Assembly: GCA_958295925.1 (NCBI GenBank)
Contig: CATQHL010000001.1
Location: 650,676-714,675 of the forward strand
Source of the DNA: an uncultured Acidimicrobiales bacterium
GTDB lineage: Bacteria; Actinomycetota; Acidimicrobiia; Acidimicrobiales; CATQHL01
DNA length: 64,000 nucleotides
Direction: 5' to 3'
The position numbers and the translations under genes were made by a program. Below are positions 36,878 through 46,412 of the stretch, in pieces; position 1 is the first letter of the stretch, and each line of letters starts with the position of its first letter. The notes under the pieces are model-generated. The model was not told the DNA's origin and ran no database searches. It saw only the letters and a program-made list of their open reading frames with translations.

Positions 36878-36977
36878 ATGATGCCCGCGCCGAGGCGCAT
36901 CCCCTTGAGGATGAGGGCGCTCAAGCCGAACTCCGCCTGCCAGTCAACAGCGCCCCGCAGCGGGGGTGCTTGACGCC

Positions 36978-37799
36978 TTATTCCCCGGCGTCTTGCGGAT
37001 TGCCCTCCTCGTCCAACCGCGCATACGCGTTCGGATCCACGAACTGCAGGTGGGGGATGCTCGGCGGGGGCGGGATCTCCGCACCCTCCGGCGCCCGGGC
37101 GATAACCCACGCCTCACCGTTGTTCAAGAATCGCAGATCATTGAACCCCTCGGTGAATACCTCCGGAGCCTCGTCGGAGGAGGTGGCGAACTCCCAGCGC
37201 AGAACCTGGATGATCGAATCTTCTCCGTCGCAAGTCTCCCCTGCGGCCAGGTAATCCCCATTGTCCAGGAGGATTCCGTCGGTGGACACCTCCACACGCA
37301 TGGAGTCGAGGAAGTGCTTCAGCACGGCGCCGTGCCCCGAGGACGACTCGAAGAACGGGTGAACGTGGATGATTCCGTCCCGGTGGGAGTGAATGCCGAG
37401 CGGGTCGTCGTCGCTCTGGAAGGGATCGAGGAAGTCCCCGCCCACCCCAAGGGCGCAGTCCCACACACCGTAAGGCGAATGCCAGTGGTCCTCATTCTGA
37501 ACAGGCCGAGCCTGAACGTCGCGCTGCGTGTATGCGACGGCTACGAATGCCACCCCCGCCGCGATCAAGGCCGCCACCAGCATCCCGAAGCTGGGCCTCA
37601 GCAGCTTGGGCAGCCAACCCTCGCCGACGTCGTAGCGAGCGGCGCGACGCACGTCCCGCAAGGCGTCGTCCCGGCGGGAGGGGCGCTGGGCGAACGCAGC
37701 GAAGCTCTTCCGAGACTGTGGGGCCTCACCTTTCTCTGAAACCCCCCGCCTGGGGGCGCGCTCAGAAGACTGCGATCTTCCTCTTGATTTCTTAGCCAT
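36978..37799 (-). CDS. Membrane-anchored protein with a conserved histidine cluster, function unknown
   Basis: A 273-aa protein: a basic, disordered cytoplasmic N-terminus (1-65), one transmembrane segment (about 72-92, FGMLVAALIAAGVAFVAVAY), then an extracytoplasmic domain rich in histidines. The pattern HWHSPYGVWDC, then PLGIHSHRDGIIHVHPF, then SGHGAVL suggests a metal site. An IPHLQFVDPNAY segment lies near the C-terminus. I do not recognise a named family. ATG at 37799; TTG codons lie just upstream. It stands alone, divergent from the aminotransferase and upstream of the guanylyltransferase. Confidence 0.7.
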   Translation of the reverse strand: MAKKSRGRSQSSERAPRRGVSEKGEAPQSRKSFAAFAQRPSRRDDALRDVRRAARYDVGEGWLPKLLRPSFGMLVAALIAAGVAFVAVAYTQRDVQARPVQNEDHWHSPYGVWDCALGVGGDFLDPFQSDDDPLGIHSHRDGIIHVHPFFESSSGHGAVLKHFLDSMRVEVSTDGILLDNGDYLAAGETCDGEDSIIQVLRWEFATSSDEAPEVFTEGFNDLRFLNNGEAWVIARAPEGAEIPPPPSIPHLQFVDPNAYARLDEEGNPQDAGE

Positions 37800-37862
37800 A
37801 CCCAACAAACGCTATCGGCAGAATGCCCCCGATGGGCGCTGGGCAAGCCGTAGCCTCAGGGA

Positions 37863-38693
37863 ATGAACGAAGGGGTGGTGTGGATCAACGGGGAAGTCCT
37901 TCCCGTTGACGCAGCCCGCATCTCTCCAAGGGACCATGGGGTAATCGTGGGCGACGGGGTCTTCGAGGTGACCCGCGTCATCTCCGGCCATCCGTTTGCC
38001 CTGAGCAGGCACCTGGCCCGGCTCGAACGTTCGGCCGGAATGCTGGGGCTCGAGTCCCCCGACAAGAACCTGACACGACGTGCGGTCGCCGAACTGCTCG
38101 CAGCTTGCGGCCTTAAGAGCGGAAGGCTGAGGATCACCTTCAGCAGCGGCCCAGGAGCGCTCAACTCGGTCCGGGGGGGCGGTCCTGGCACCCTGACCGT
38201 CCTCGCCGAGCCCTATGAAGACCATCCTCCCGAAGTGGCTGTCGTCACCCTGCCCTGGGCGCGCAACGAACGGGGCGCACTTACAGGGGTCAAGTCGATT
38301 TCATACGCCGAGAACGTCCGCGCCCTTCAACGGGCAAGAGACTCCGGGGCAGGCGAAGCTATCTTCCCCAACACCCGCGGCGAGCTCTGCGAAGGAACCG
38401 GCACCAACGTTTTTGTGGCCGGCGGGGACTCACTATTGACACCCCCGCTATCGTCCGGTTGCCTGGCAGGGGTGACCAGGGGGCTGATTCTGGAGATCAC
38501 CGAGGCGGTGGAGCGGACGCTTCCGCTGAGCGCCCTGGGCGATGCCTCCGAAGCCTTTCTCACGTCCGCCACGCGGGGGGTGCATCCCGTTTGCAGCGTG
38601 GACGGGGTCAGCTTGGCCGCCTGCCCGGGCCCGCTCACCGCAGCTGCGGGGCAGGCATTCGAGGACCTCCTCTCCAAGACCTTCGATCCTTGA
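37863..38693 (+). CDS. Class IV aminotransferase (aminodeoxychorismate lyase or branched-chain type)
   Basis: A 276-aa PLP enzyme of fold type IV. The N-terminal VWINGEVLPVDAARISPRDHGVIVGDGVFE is the family hallmark, Lys in GVKSISYAENV is the PLP lysine, and the GELCEGTGTNVFVAGG motif and a late LTSATRGVHPV are present. The family covers 4-amino-4-deoxychorismate lyase (PabC), D-amino-acid aminotransferase and IlvE; the length and the C-terminal SATRGVHPV pattern are compatible with PabC. ATG at 37863. It is not in an operon with folate genes here, so the specificity stays open. Confidence 0.85.
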   Translation: MNEGVVWINGEVLPVDAARISPRDHGVIVGDGVFEVTRVISGHPFALSRHLARLERSAGMLGLESPDKNLTRRAVAELLAACGLKSGRLRITFSSGPGALNSVRGGGPGTLTVLAEPYEDHPPEVAVVTLPWARNERGALTGVKSISYAENVRALQRARDSGAGEAIFPNTRGELCEGTGTNVFVAGGDSLLTPPLSSGCLAGVTRGLILEITEAVERTLPLSALGDASEAFLTSATRGVHPVCSVDGVSLAACPGPLTAAAGQAFEDLLSKTFDP

Positions 38694-38747
38694 TCTGGGC
38701 CTGACGCCGATCGGGGCAAGTGCCCGCCCACCAGCAGCCTCGGGGGA

Positions 38748-40049
38748 TCAGAAGCAGGCATCGCGCACTACCGGGTATGGGTTGATGTAGTTTCCCCGCC
38801 CGCCCTTGTGGTACTCGAAGTGCAGGTGGGGGATGGGGGCGTTTCCGGTCTCGCCTACATAGCCGATTACCGTGCCGGCAGGCACCCAGCCAACGCCCTC
38901 GTTTTCGTATGCAGAGAGATGGGTGTTGTAGTAGTAGTTGCCAGAGTCAGCGTAGATGTAGGCGGAGAGCCCGCCGATCCTGTTGAAGCGATGCTCAAGC
39001 CGGCCGTTCTCGGTCGCAAGCACGGGAGTGCCCGTCGGGGCGATCAGGTCGTTGCCCTTGTGCCATCCGCCGTAGTGACGCGGCGCCCCGTAGTCGTCCA
39101 CGTAACTGAACGGCCCTGCGAGAGGGCACACCCAACCTGAAGCGGTCTGCAGAGACGTCTGCGAAACAGGTGGAGGTGGACTGGGCGGAGGCGGCGGGCT
39201 CTGGGGGGACTGAGGGGCGCCCCCGTCTGCTGACAGGGTCTGTTCACGTTCAGGCTCGACAGCAGCCGCCAGCGCCTTGGCCGCCTCCTCGGCCGCCGCC
39301 AGCGCCTTGGCCGCCTCCTCGGCCGCCGCCCGCTCTGCCGCCGCCCTGCGCGCGGCTTCTATTCGTCGAGCCTGCTCAGCTCGCTTTTTTCTCAGCTCCT
39401 CGGCAATTCGCCTGCGCTCCTCTTCCTCCAAAGCCTCCAGAATCTCATCCTGCTCGTTGAGCTTTTTGGCAGCCTCTATGTAAATCTCTGTAATTTCATC
39501 GAGTTCCTCGATCAGCGTGGAGTGAGTTGCATCGGCGGATGACATGAGGTCCTGCTGCTGCTTGGCCTGAAACGCCAGAAGTTCCTTGACAGTCGCCTGG
39601 TCGTCCAGCACCTGCCGGTATTCGTCGATGATGTCCAGCGTCCCTTCCCGCAAGAAGCGCGCCAGGGCATCGAGGGCGGCCTGCCTGCTCAGGTCCTCGC
39701 CGGCGAGTATGTAGGACGTCCTCCCGGAGTTGATATACCGCTCGACCGCAATCTCTGTTATCTGCTCTCGCATTGCTTCGACCTGCCCGCTCAGCTCGGC
39801 TTCCCTTTGCGCGGCCTCCTCAATCTGCAGCTCGAGCACATGAAGACCTTCGTCAGCATCCCAGTAGGACACCCCTGCCGCGTCCGCCCGACTCTGCGCC
39901 GCTTTCACCTGTTCGAAGAGACGGTCGATCTCCGCCTGCAGCTCGGCCACCCTTTCCCTGGCTCGGTCGAGTTCGCTCTGAGCAGCGGCGGGGGAAGACC
40001 CTGTTGCCAGAATCGCCGCTATTAGCAAGTACGCGAGCTTTCTGAACAT
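38748..40049 (-). CDS. Secreted M23 (LytM-type) peptidase with coiled-coil N-terminus
   Basis: A 433-aa exported protein. Signal peptide at residues 1-24 (MFRKLAYLLIAAILATGSSPAAAQ). A long coiled-coil follows (about 25-270, with Ala/Glu heptads and the direct repeat EEAAKALAA), then a Pro-rich linker (PPPPPSPPPP), then an M23 domain with zinc ligands in HKGNDLIAP and HLHFEY. Such proteins are peptidoglycan endopeptidases or, when regulatory, EnvC-like activators; here both zinc motifs are intact, so enzymatic activity is likely. ATG at 40049; an in-frame ATG at 40079 overlaps the upstream gene and precedes the signal peptide. Confidence 0.88.
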   Translation of the reverse strand: MFRKLAYLLIAAILATGSSPAAAQSELDRARERVAELQAEIDRLFEQVKAAQSRADAAGVSYWDADEGLHVLELQIEEAAQREAELSGQVEAMREQITEIAVERYINSGRTSYILAGEDLSRQAALDALARFLREGTLDIIDEYRQVLDDQATVKELLAFQAKQQQDLMSSADATHSTLIEELDEITEIYIEAAKKLNEQDEILEALEEEERRRIAEELRKKRAEQARRIEAARRAAAERAAAEEAAKALAAAEEAAKALAAAVEPEREQTLSADGGAPQSPQSPPPPPSPPPPVSQTSLQTASGWVCPLAGPFSYVDDYGAPRHYGGWHKGNDLIAPTGTPVLATENGRLEHRFNRIGGLSAYIYADSGNYYYNTHLSAYENEGVGWVPAGTVIGYVGETGNAPIPHLHFEYHKGGRGNYINPYPVVRDACF

Positions 40050-40059
40050 TATCCACAGG

Positions 40060-41067
40060 CTACCTAACGTCGCTTTCATCTCTTATTTCGCCTACGAGCG
40101 GCTCGAGTATGTCTTCCAACGTCAGCAGTCCGAGGGTTGAATCACCGTCGCTCACAACCGCCAGGTGAATCCGCATCCTTCGCATCTGTCGAAGAACCTC
40201 CTCTAGAACCAGGTCGGGCGGGACCACGAGCGCCTTCCGCACAAACGCCGGGGGCACCGGCAGGTGCTGACTCCGAACCGCCAGCAGGTCTTTTGCGTGA
40301 ACAAACCCGTCGGGGCGATCAACGTCCCCCATAATCAGCCGGGAATGACCCGTTCTTATTACCGTCCGCTCCGCTTCGGCGGCGGTGGTCATGCGCGTTA
40401 TGCCCACGATTTCAGATCGCGGCACCATCACCGACGAAACCGGCCGCTCCCTCATCTCCAGGGCGGCCGTCAGCAACGAATGCTCGAATTCGTCGAGCAG
40501 GCCCTCCCCTCGTGACTCTGCCAGCATCCCGGAGATGTCGTCCGCCCCGAGGGCCGATCCCACGGTCTCCGACGGAGCGACCCCGCACAGGCGAACGCCT
40601 GCCGTGGCCAACTTGTCGAGAACCCAGATGAAAGGCCTGAACGTCGCCACAAACAGCCTCAGGGCAGGCGCCAGCCACATCACCAAGGCGTCCGGCCGGC
40701 ACAAGGCGGCGTTCTTCGGCACCATCTCCCCAAGCAGGACATGCAGAACCACTACGACGGCGAAGGCGACCGCCACCGAAACCCCCCTGCCGAGCCCCCC
40801 CAGCAAAGGCTCCAAGAGTTCCGCCACCGCCGGCTCCACCACGAATCCCAGACCCAGGGATGCCATGGTGTTGCCCAGCTGAACGCCCGCGAGCTGGGTG
40901 CCCAGATTGCGCATGGCCCCCACCGCAATCCTTGCACGGCGGTTGCCGGCCTCGGCCATCACCTCCAGGCGAACCCGGGAGGCGGCCACGAGGGCGAACT
41001 CCGCCGCCACAAAAAAGGCGTTGGCCACCAGGAAGAAAATCGCCAGGAGCCCGGCTACTGCTGTCAC
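40060..41067 (-). CDS. CorC/DUF21-CBS membrane protein (second of a pair)
   Basis: A 335-aa protein with an N-terminal DUF21/CNNM membrane domain (about 1-150; NAFFVAAEFALVAASRVRLE, VLLGEMVPKNAAL) and a cytoplasmic CBS pair (about 205-335; SSVMVPRSEIVGI and LGLLTLEDILEPLVGEI). These proteins are linked to Mg2+ or cobalt homeostasis. The C-terminal CorC_HlyC domain is missing, unlike its neighbour. GTG at 41067 overlaps the upstream stop (GTGA). The two may form a hetero-oligomer. Confidence 0.9.
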   Translation of the reverse strand: MTAVAGLLAIFFLVANAFFVAAEFALVAASRVRLEVMAEAGNRRARIAVGAMRNLGTQLAGVQLGNTMASLGLGFVVEPAVAELLEPLLGGLGRGVSVAVAFAVVVVLHVLLGEMVPKNAALCRPDALVMWLAPALRLFVATFRPFIWVLDKLATAGVRLCGVAPSETVGSALGADDISGMLAESRGEGLLDEFEHSLLTAALEMRERPVSSVMVPRSEIVGITRMTTAAEAERTVIRTGHSRLIMGDVDRPDGFVHAKDLLAVRSQHLPVPPAFVRKALVVPPDLVLEEVLRQMRRMRIHLAVVSDGDSTLGLLTLEDILEPLVGEIRDESDVR

Positions 41068-42455
41068 CGTCCCCCGCCTTCCTCCGATTCTCCACTGGAA
41101 GGGCTGCGCGTCGCCGCTGTCGTCAACACCGAGACCTGCAAGGTGACGATGCGAAGGCGCGCCATCTCCACCACCTTGAACCGCCAGTCCTTCCAGGCAA
41201 AGGTGTCCCCCTCCTCTGGAATCCTCCCCATCTTGTGCAGGGCGAACCCTGCCAGTGTCTCATAGGGGCCTTCCGGCAGCCGCAGGCCGCACTCCTCTTG
41301 CAGCTGATCCCCGCTGAGGTCGCCCCCAAATTGCCAGACCCCTGGAGCGACGGGCTGGGTGAAACGGACCACGGGGTCGTATTCATCGTCGATCTCCCCG
41401 ACGATTTGCTCCACGATGTCCTCTGTGGTGATGATTCCGAGAGTGCCGCCGTGTTCGTCGACCACCACGGCCACCGTCTGGCGGCGCCTGCTCATCTCGC
41501 CTAGAAGGCGTCCGAGTTCGGCGCTGTCAGGCACTGCAAGGGCTTCGCCCATGATCTCGGCCACGGCCGTCTTCGACCTCTCACCAGGAGCCACCCGGTG
41601 AACGGCCTTGACGCCCACCACGCCCACGACGTTGTCAAGGTCGCCCTCCACCACCGGAAAGCGGGAATAGCCGCTCTTTGCCGAGGTTGCCACCAGTTCG
41701 TCGAGGCAGTCGGTCGGCTCGACCGAGACAACTTCCACCCGGGGAACCAGGGCTTCGGCCGCCGTCTTGTTCGCGAACCGCAGGGAACGGGTAAGCAGCC
41801 TCACGTCATCGGGCTTGATCTCCCCGCTCTTCGGGGAGGTGCGGATGACGTGCTCCAATTCGGCCAGCGACCTTACAGAGCGAAGCTCCGGCGTGGGCTT
41901 CAGACCAAGCAATCCCACTATGCCGTTAGTCGTCCGGTCGATCACCGTAATGAAGGGACGGCTCAAGTACCCGTAGGCGCGCAGGGGTCTGGCGAAGAGC
42001 ATGACCGTTGCCAGAGAGCGGGCGATGGCGAGCATTTTCGGTATCTGCTCGCCCAGCACCAACTGCGCCGACGTGGCTATGACGAACGCCGCGGCCACCG
42101 AGAATGCCCTTGCCGCCGAGGGGCTCACCGCCGGGGACATCACCCGCTCCAACAGGTCGGCTATCAGGGGCTGCGACAGCCAGCCCAGCAGCAGGGACAC
42201 GATGGTGACCCCGAGTTGAGTGCCGGAGATGTAGAACGTGATCCGCTCGAAGAGCTTCAGGACAGCCTGAGCCGAGCGGCGGCCGGCGGCGGCTGCCTGA
42301 ACCACACGCCAACGCTCAACGGACACAAGAGAGAATTCGGCGGCCACAAAACAGGCGTTGGCAACGATGAGTGCGAAGACTGCGAGCAGTCCGAGTGCGA
42401 TCCTGATCGCTCTCCAGCCTAGCCCAGGCTCGCTCCCCCAAGGGCTGGTTAGCAT
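41064..42455 (-). CDS. CorC/DUF21-CBS membrane protein with CorC_HlyC domain
   Basis: A 463-aa protein: DUF21 membrane domain (about 15-200; IVANACFVAAEFSLVSVERWR, LVLGEQIPKML), two CBS motifs (about 225-350; AAEALVPRVEVVSV and LGIITTEDIVEQIVGEIDDEYD) and a C-terminal CorC_HlyC transport-associated domain (about 360-445). ATG at 42455; an upstream in-frame start at 42479 is possible. It is the first gene of the CBS-CBS-M23 operon and is divergent from the ABC exporter, with only 35 bases between starts. Confidence 0.92.
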   Translation of the reverse strand: MLTSPWGSEPGLGWRAIRIALGLLAVFALIVANACFVAAEFSLVSVERWRVVQAAAAGRRSAQAVLKLFERITFYISGTQLGVTIVSLLLGWLSQPLIADLLERVMSPAVSPSAARAFSVAAAFVIATSAQLVLGEQIPKMLAIARSLATVMLFARPLRAYGYLSRPFITVIDRTTNGIVGLLGLKPTPELRSVRSLAELEHVIRTSPKSGEIKPDDVRLLTRSLRFANKTAAEALVPRVEVVSVEPTDCLDELVATSAKSGYSRFPVVEGDLDNVVGVVGVKAVHRVAPGERSKTAVAEIMGEALAVPDSAELGRLLGEMSRRRQTVAVVVDEHGGTLGIITTEDIVEQIVGEIDDEYDPVVRFTQPVAPGVWQFGGDLSGDQLQEECGLRLPEGPYETLAGFALHKMGRIPEEGDTFAWKDWRFKVVEMARLRIVTLQVSVLTTAATRSPSSGESEEGGGR

Positions 42456-42490
42456 TCCCGCACACCGCCCCCCCGGCACCCACGACCTTT

Positions 42491-44407
42491 ATGCCCAGAT
42501 CCCCCTTTTCCCCATCCATCCCCCTGAGGCCAGAGGCGACCGACGCAGAGGCGACCGACGCAGAGGCGACCGACGCAGAGGCGACCGACGCAGAGGAACG
42601 CTTCGAACCGCTCGCAATCGAGGCGGAGTTCCCGCCTCCCGTGGCAAACATCCACCCCGACCAGGGAAAAGGCTGGTTCAGGCGACTCTGGCCAGTTGTT
42701 TCAGCGCATCGTGGCCTGCTGACGATCGGCATCCTCGCCGGTGCGGTGGCCCTGGCGACCGCGGTGGCCGTGCCGGCTGTGGCGCGGGAGGCGATCGACG
42801 CAGCCGGGGACGGGCGCCGGGGCGCCCTGCTCGCCTCGGGACTGGTCCTGTTCGGGCTTGCGCTGGCCAGGATGGTGTTCGGGGGCACGTTCCGCTACTC
42901 CCTGTTCAAGCTGGCGTTTCGCATCGACTCCGAGCTCAGGGCGTTGCTGCACCGCCACCTCACAAAGCTGTCGTTTTCCTTCTACGACCACACCAGTTCC
43001 GGCGACGTGATCTCCCGCGCCAACAGCGACATCCGCTCCATTCAGATTCTGCTGGCATTCGCCCCAATGGGGATACTCGCGATCCTCACTTTCTTTCTTG
43101 CGCTCGCCTTGATGCTCACGATCCACGTTCCGCTCACGTTCGTGGCGCTGTCCACGCTGCCCCTGGTGGGTGTGCTCGGCATCCGCTTCCGCAGCATCGT
43201 CCTGCCGCTCTCCTGGATTACGCAGTCGCGTCTCGCGGAGGTGGCAGCCATCGTGGACGAGAACGTGGGCGGCAGCAGGGTGGTGAAGTCGTTCGCCGCC
43301 GAGCGGGCGCAGATACGCAAGCTTGCGCGGGCATCAAGACGGGTGCAGTGGGCGGCGATGCGAAGCGTGGACGTGAGGGCTCGCTACAACCCACTACTGG
43401 CAGCCCTGCCTCGCGTCGCAATGGGGCTGGTGCTCCTCTACGGGGGATGGCTGGCCATTAGGGGCGACGTCTCCATCGGCACCCTCTTTGCCTTTAATGC
43501 CTATGTGATCATGCTGCAGGTCCCGTTTCACATGTTCGGCTTTCTGCTTATGCAGACACAGCGGGGGGCAGCCGCCGCAGCCCGGGTGTATCAGGTGCTC
43601 GACACCAGGGCCGAAATCGTCGATCCCCCCGACGCCGTGGTGCTCGACCGTGTGGACGGGGCGCTGGAGTTCGACGACGTGAGCTTTGGCTACCCCGACG
43701 CAGCGGGAGAGGCGGATCGGGAGATCCTGAGCGGATTCTCCCCGCGAATCGAGCCGGGCGAGGTGCTGGCGCTTGTAGGGCCAACCGGCTGCGGGAAGTC
43801 CACCGTGGCTCGACTTGCAGCCCGCTTTTACGACGTCGACGACGGTTGCATCCGCCTCGACGGGGTGGACATCCGTACGCTCAGCCTCGCCTGCCTGCGC
43901 CGTCACGTGGGAATCGTCTTTGACGAGGCGTTCCTGTTTTCCGTCTCGCTGCGCGACAACATCGCCTACGGGAGGCCGACCGCCAGGCTTGAGGAAATTG
44001 TCGAAGCAGCACAGGCAGCACAGATACACGAGTTCATCGACGACCTGGCTGAGGGTTACGACTCGGCGGTGGGCGAGCGTGGCTACACCCTCTCTGGCGG
44101 GCAGCGACAACGGGTTGCGATAGCGAGGGCGCTGCTGGCCGACCCTGGCGTGCTGATTCTCGACGACGCCACGAGCGCCATCGACTCGGAGGTGGAGGAG
44201 GCAATCTTCGCCGGGCTTCGGGCGGGAGGACGACGATCGATGCTTGTGATCTCCCATCGTCTTTCCACCATCTCCCAGGCCGACAGGGTGGTCTTCACAG
44301 AGGGGGGCCGAGTGGTGGCTGTCGGCACCCACGCAGAACTTCTGGCTCGCGAGCCGCGGTACGCCCAGGTGCTGGCCGAGAGCCAGGCGACGGCGGGCAG
44401 CCGATGA
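42491..44407 (+). CDS. ABC exporter half-transporter, degenerate-site subunit
   Basis: A 638-aa fused membrane-ATPase half-transporter of the type IV exporter fold. The transmembrane domain spans about 65-365 and the nucleotide-binding domain about 395-630: Walker A GPTGCGKST, signature LSGGQRQR, Walker B LILDDATSAID and H-loop SHRLST. Asp replaces the catalytic Glu after Walker B, as in the degenerate-site subunit of heterodimeric exporters such as TM287. The N-terminus carries four copies of EATDA from a 15-bp tandem repeat. ATG at 42491. It pairs with the next gene. Confidence 0.93.
   Translation: MPRSPFSPSIPLRPEATDAEATDAEATDAEATDAEERFEPLAIEAEFPPPVANIHPDQGKGWFRRLWPVVSAHRGLLTIGILAGAVALATAVAVPAVAREAIDAAGDGRRGALLASGLVLFGLALARMVFGGTFRYSLFKLAFRIDSELRALLHRHLTKLSFSFYDHTSSGDVISRANSDIRSIQILLAFAPMGILAILTFFLALALMLTIHVPLTFVALSTLPLVGVLGIRFRSIVLPLSWITQSRLAEVAAIVDENVGGSRVVKSFAAERAQIRKLARASRRVQWAAMRSVDVRARYNPLLAALPRVAMGLVLLYGGWLAIRGDVSIGTLFAFNAYVIMLQVPFHMFGFLLMQTQRGAAAAARVYQVLDTRAEIVDPPDAVVLDRVDGALEFDDVSFGYPDAAGEADREILSGFSPRIEPGEVLALVGPTGCGKSTVARLAARFYDVDDGCIRLDGVDIRTLSLACLRRHVGIVFDEAFLFSVSLRDNIAYGRPTARLEEIVEAAQAAQIHEFIDDLAEGYDSAVGERGYTLSGGQRQRVAIARALLADPGVLILDDATSAIDSEVEEAIFAGLRAGGRRSMLVISHRLSTISQADRVVFTEGGRVVAVGTHAELLAREPRYAQVLAESQATAGSR
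42533..42592. repeat. 15-bp tandem repeat (4 copies) in the ABC transporter N-terminus
   Basis: Four perfect head-to-tail copies of GAGGCGACCGACGCA encode EATDA repeats in the cytoplasmic N-terminus. Because the unit is a multiple of three, slippage would change repeat number while keeping the frame. Confidence 0.9.
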
Positions 44408-44444
44408 GCTTCGAGCGCTGTTCAGCGGGCAGCGGGGCACTCTG

Positions 44445-46412
44445 ATGGGATTCGGGGTGGGCGGGGGGCATATCGGCCCGATGCACTCGTCCGCGCAGAT
44501 CAACACCGCCTCCGGCCTGCCTTTCGCGGGCATCCCGGACGAAATGCGGGAAAGGGCCGAATCCATCCTCACCGAAGAACCGGAACACCCCTCCGACGAG
44601 GTGGACTTCGAGCACGTCCCACCTGCGGAGCCCCCCCTCAGCCTGCGCACCCTGCTTGCCCCTTACCGGCGACGGGTGCTCCTGGTGCTCGGGCTGGTCG
44701 TTGCGGAAACCCTGGCGGTGCAGGCTGGGCCGCTCCTGACCCGTATTGGCATCGACTACGGCGTCCTGCCCGGTCGGTTCGACTTGCTTGGAGTCGTTTC
44801 GGGCGTCTACCTGGCAACAGTGCTTTGCCACGTCTGGGCCGGACGTTCGCGCACGTCGCTGGGGGGGCGACTGGGCGAGCAGATCATGCACGGGCTGAGG
44901 GTGAAGGTCTTCTCGCACCTGCAGCGCCTCTCCCTCGACTTCTACACTCGCGAGCGCGCCGGGGTTGTGATGACCCGCATGACCAGCGACATCGAAGCCC
45001 TCACGATGCTTCTGCAGGAGGGGCTGGTGCTGATGATCGTGCAGGGCCTCACCCTGGTGACCATCACGGGCGTGATTTTCTACCTGGACCCGACGCTTGC
45101 CGGTCTGGCCATCGGCGTGGTTGCACCCGCAGCGCTGCTTTCGTCGCTTTGGTTCCGGCGTGTCTCAGAGGAGGGCTACGGGCGGGTGCGGGACCGGATC
45201 GCCGATCTGCTCTCCGATCTGTCGGAAAACCTGGCGGGAATCCGGGTAATCACGGCAACCGGTCGTCGGCGTCAGAACGTCGTGGCTCACCGCAACCGGA
45301 TCGGGCATCACGAAGAGGCCAACATGGCCACGGCGCGGGTCTCCACGATTTACGGATCGGGCACCGAGGGCGTTGGCATCATCGCGCAGGCGGTCGTGCT
45401 GGGGACGGGGGGCTGGTTCGTGATCAGGGGGAGCCTCAGCCTGGGGGAGCTGACGGCCTTCGCCCTGTACCTCACTGCCTTCTTCGCCCCCATTCAGCAG
45501 CTTGTCAACCTCTACAACGCCTACCAGCAGGGGCAGGCATCGGTGGTGAAGCTTCGGGAGTTGCTCAAGACGCCGGTGGACGTCCCCGAGGCCGACGACG
45601 CCGAGGAGCTCCCGCCGGTAGCGGGGCGGGTCACCCTTGAGGATGTGACGTTCTCCTACGAGCCCGGCACAACCGTGCTCTCAGGGGTAAGCCTCGACGT
45701 TCCGGCGGGCAGCAGCCTCTCCATCGTGGGGGAGACGGGGGCTGGGAAATCCACAATCGCCAAGCTGGCCGCCCGCTTCTATGACCCGGACAGCGGATGC
45801 GTTCGCATCGACGGACGGGACTTGCGGGGCGTCCGGCTGGAATCCCTTCGCAGGCAACTAGGGGTGGTTCCACAGGAGCCTTTCCTCTTCGCAGACACCA
45901 TCAGGTCCAACATCATCTTCGCGAGGGACGACATCGACCCGGAGGAGGTGGATGAGGCCTGTCGGGCGGTCGGGCTGGACAAGCTGCTAGACACCCTGCC
46001 CGCCGGGCTCGACACGTTCTGCCACGAACGGGGGGCGTCGCTTTCGTCAGGCGAGCGCCAACTCCTTGCCTTGACGAGGGCGCTGCTCGCCAAGCCCAGG
46101 GTGCTCATTCTCGACGAGGCCACCTCAAACCTTGACCTGCGCACTGAGGCGCTCATCGAACGCGCCCTAGATGTGCTGCTGGAGGGACGAACCGCCATAA
46201 TCATCGCCCACCGCCTGGCCACCGCCATGCGCGCCGACCGCATCGCCGTGGTAGACGACGGGCGCATCGTGGAGGCAGGCACCCACGACGAACTGCTGGC
46301 GGCGGACGGGAGGTACAGGCAAATGTACGAGACGTGGGTGGCCCACTCCGAGATCAGGCACGACGACGGAGGGGCGTCCGTCAAACCGGGCACGGGGGTG
46401 CCGGCCAAGTGA
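44445..46412 (+). CDS. ABC exporter half-transporter, consensus-site subunit
   Basis: A 655-aa half-transporter. The transmembrane domain lies at about 70-360 and the nucleotide-binding domain at about 395-635: Walker A GETGAGKST, Q-loop VVPQEPFLF, signature LSSGERQ (altered from LSGGQ), Walker B LILDEATSNLD with the catalytic Glu, and H-loop AHRLAT. The altered signature here and the Asp in the partner's Walker B lie in the same composite site. The other composite site is intact, as expected for a heterodimer. ATG at 44445, 37 bases after the partner's stop. Substrate unknown. Confidence 0.93.
   Translation: MGFGVGGGHIGPMHSSAQINTASGLPFAGIPDEMRERAESILTEEPEHPSDEVDFEHVPPAEPPLSLRTLLAPYRRRVLLVLGLVVAETLAVQAGPLLTRIGIDYGVLPGRFDLLGVVSGVYLATVLCHVWAGRSRTSLGGRLGEQIMHGLRVKVFSHLQRLSLDFYTRERAGVVMTRMTSDIEALTMLLQEGLVLMIVQGLTLVTITGVIFYLDPTLAGLAIGVVAPAALLSSLWFRRVSEEGYGRVRDRIADLLSDLSENLAGIRVITATGRRRQNVVAHRNRIGHHEEANMATARVSTIYGSGTEGVGIIAQAVVLGTGGWFVIRGSLSLGELTAFALYLTAFFAPIQQLVNLYNAYQQGQASVVKLRELLKTPVDVPEADDAEELPPVAGRVTLEDVTFSYEPGTTVLSGVSLDVPAGSSLSIVGETGAGKSTIAKLAARFYDPDSGCVRIDGRDLRGVRLESLRRQLGVVPQEPFLFADTIRSNIIFARDDIDPEEVDEACRAVGLDKLLDTLPAGLDTFCHERGASLSSGERQLLALTRALLAKPRVLILDEATSNLDLRTEALIERALDVLLEGRTAIIIAHRLATAMRADRIAVVDDGRIVEAGTHDELLAADGRYRQMYETWVAHSEIRHDDGGASVKPGTGVPAK

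Noticed and set aside
43394..44650. 418-codon minus-strand frame
   Set aside because: Antisense of the ABC transporter, which carries all ABC motifs.
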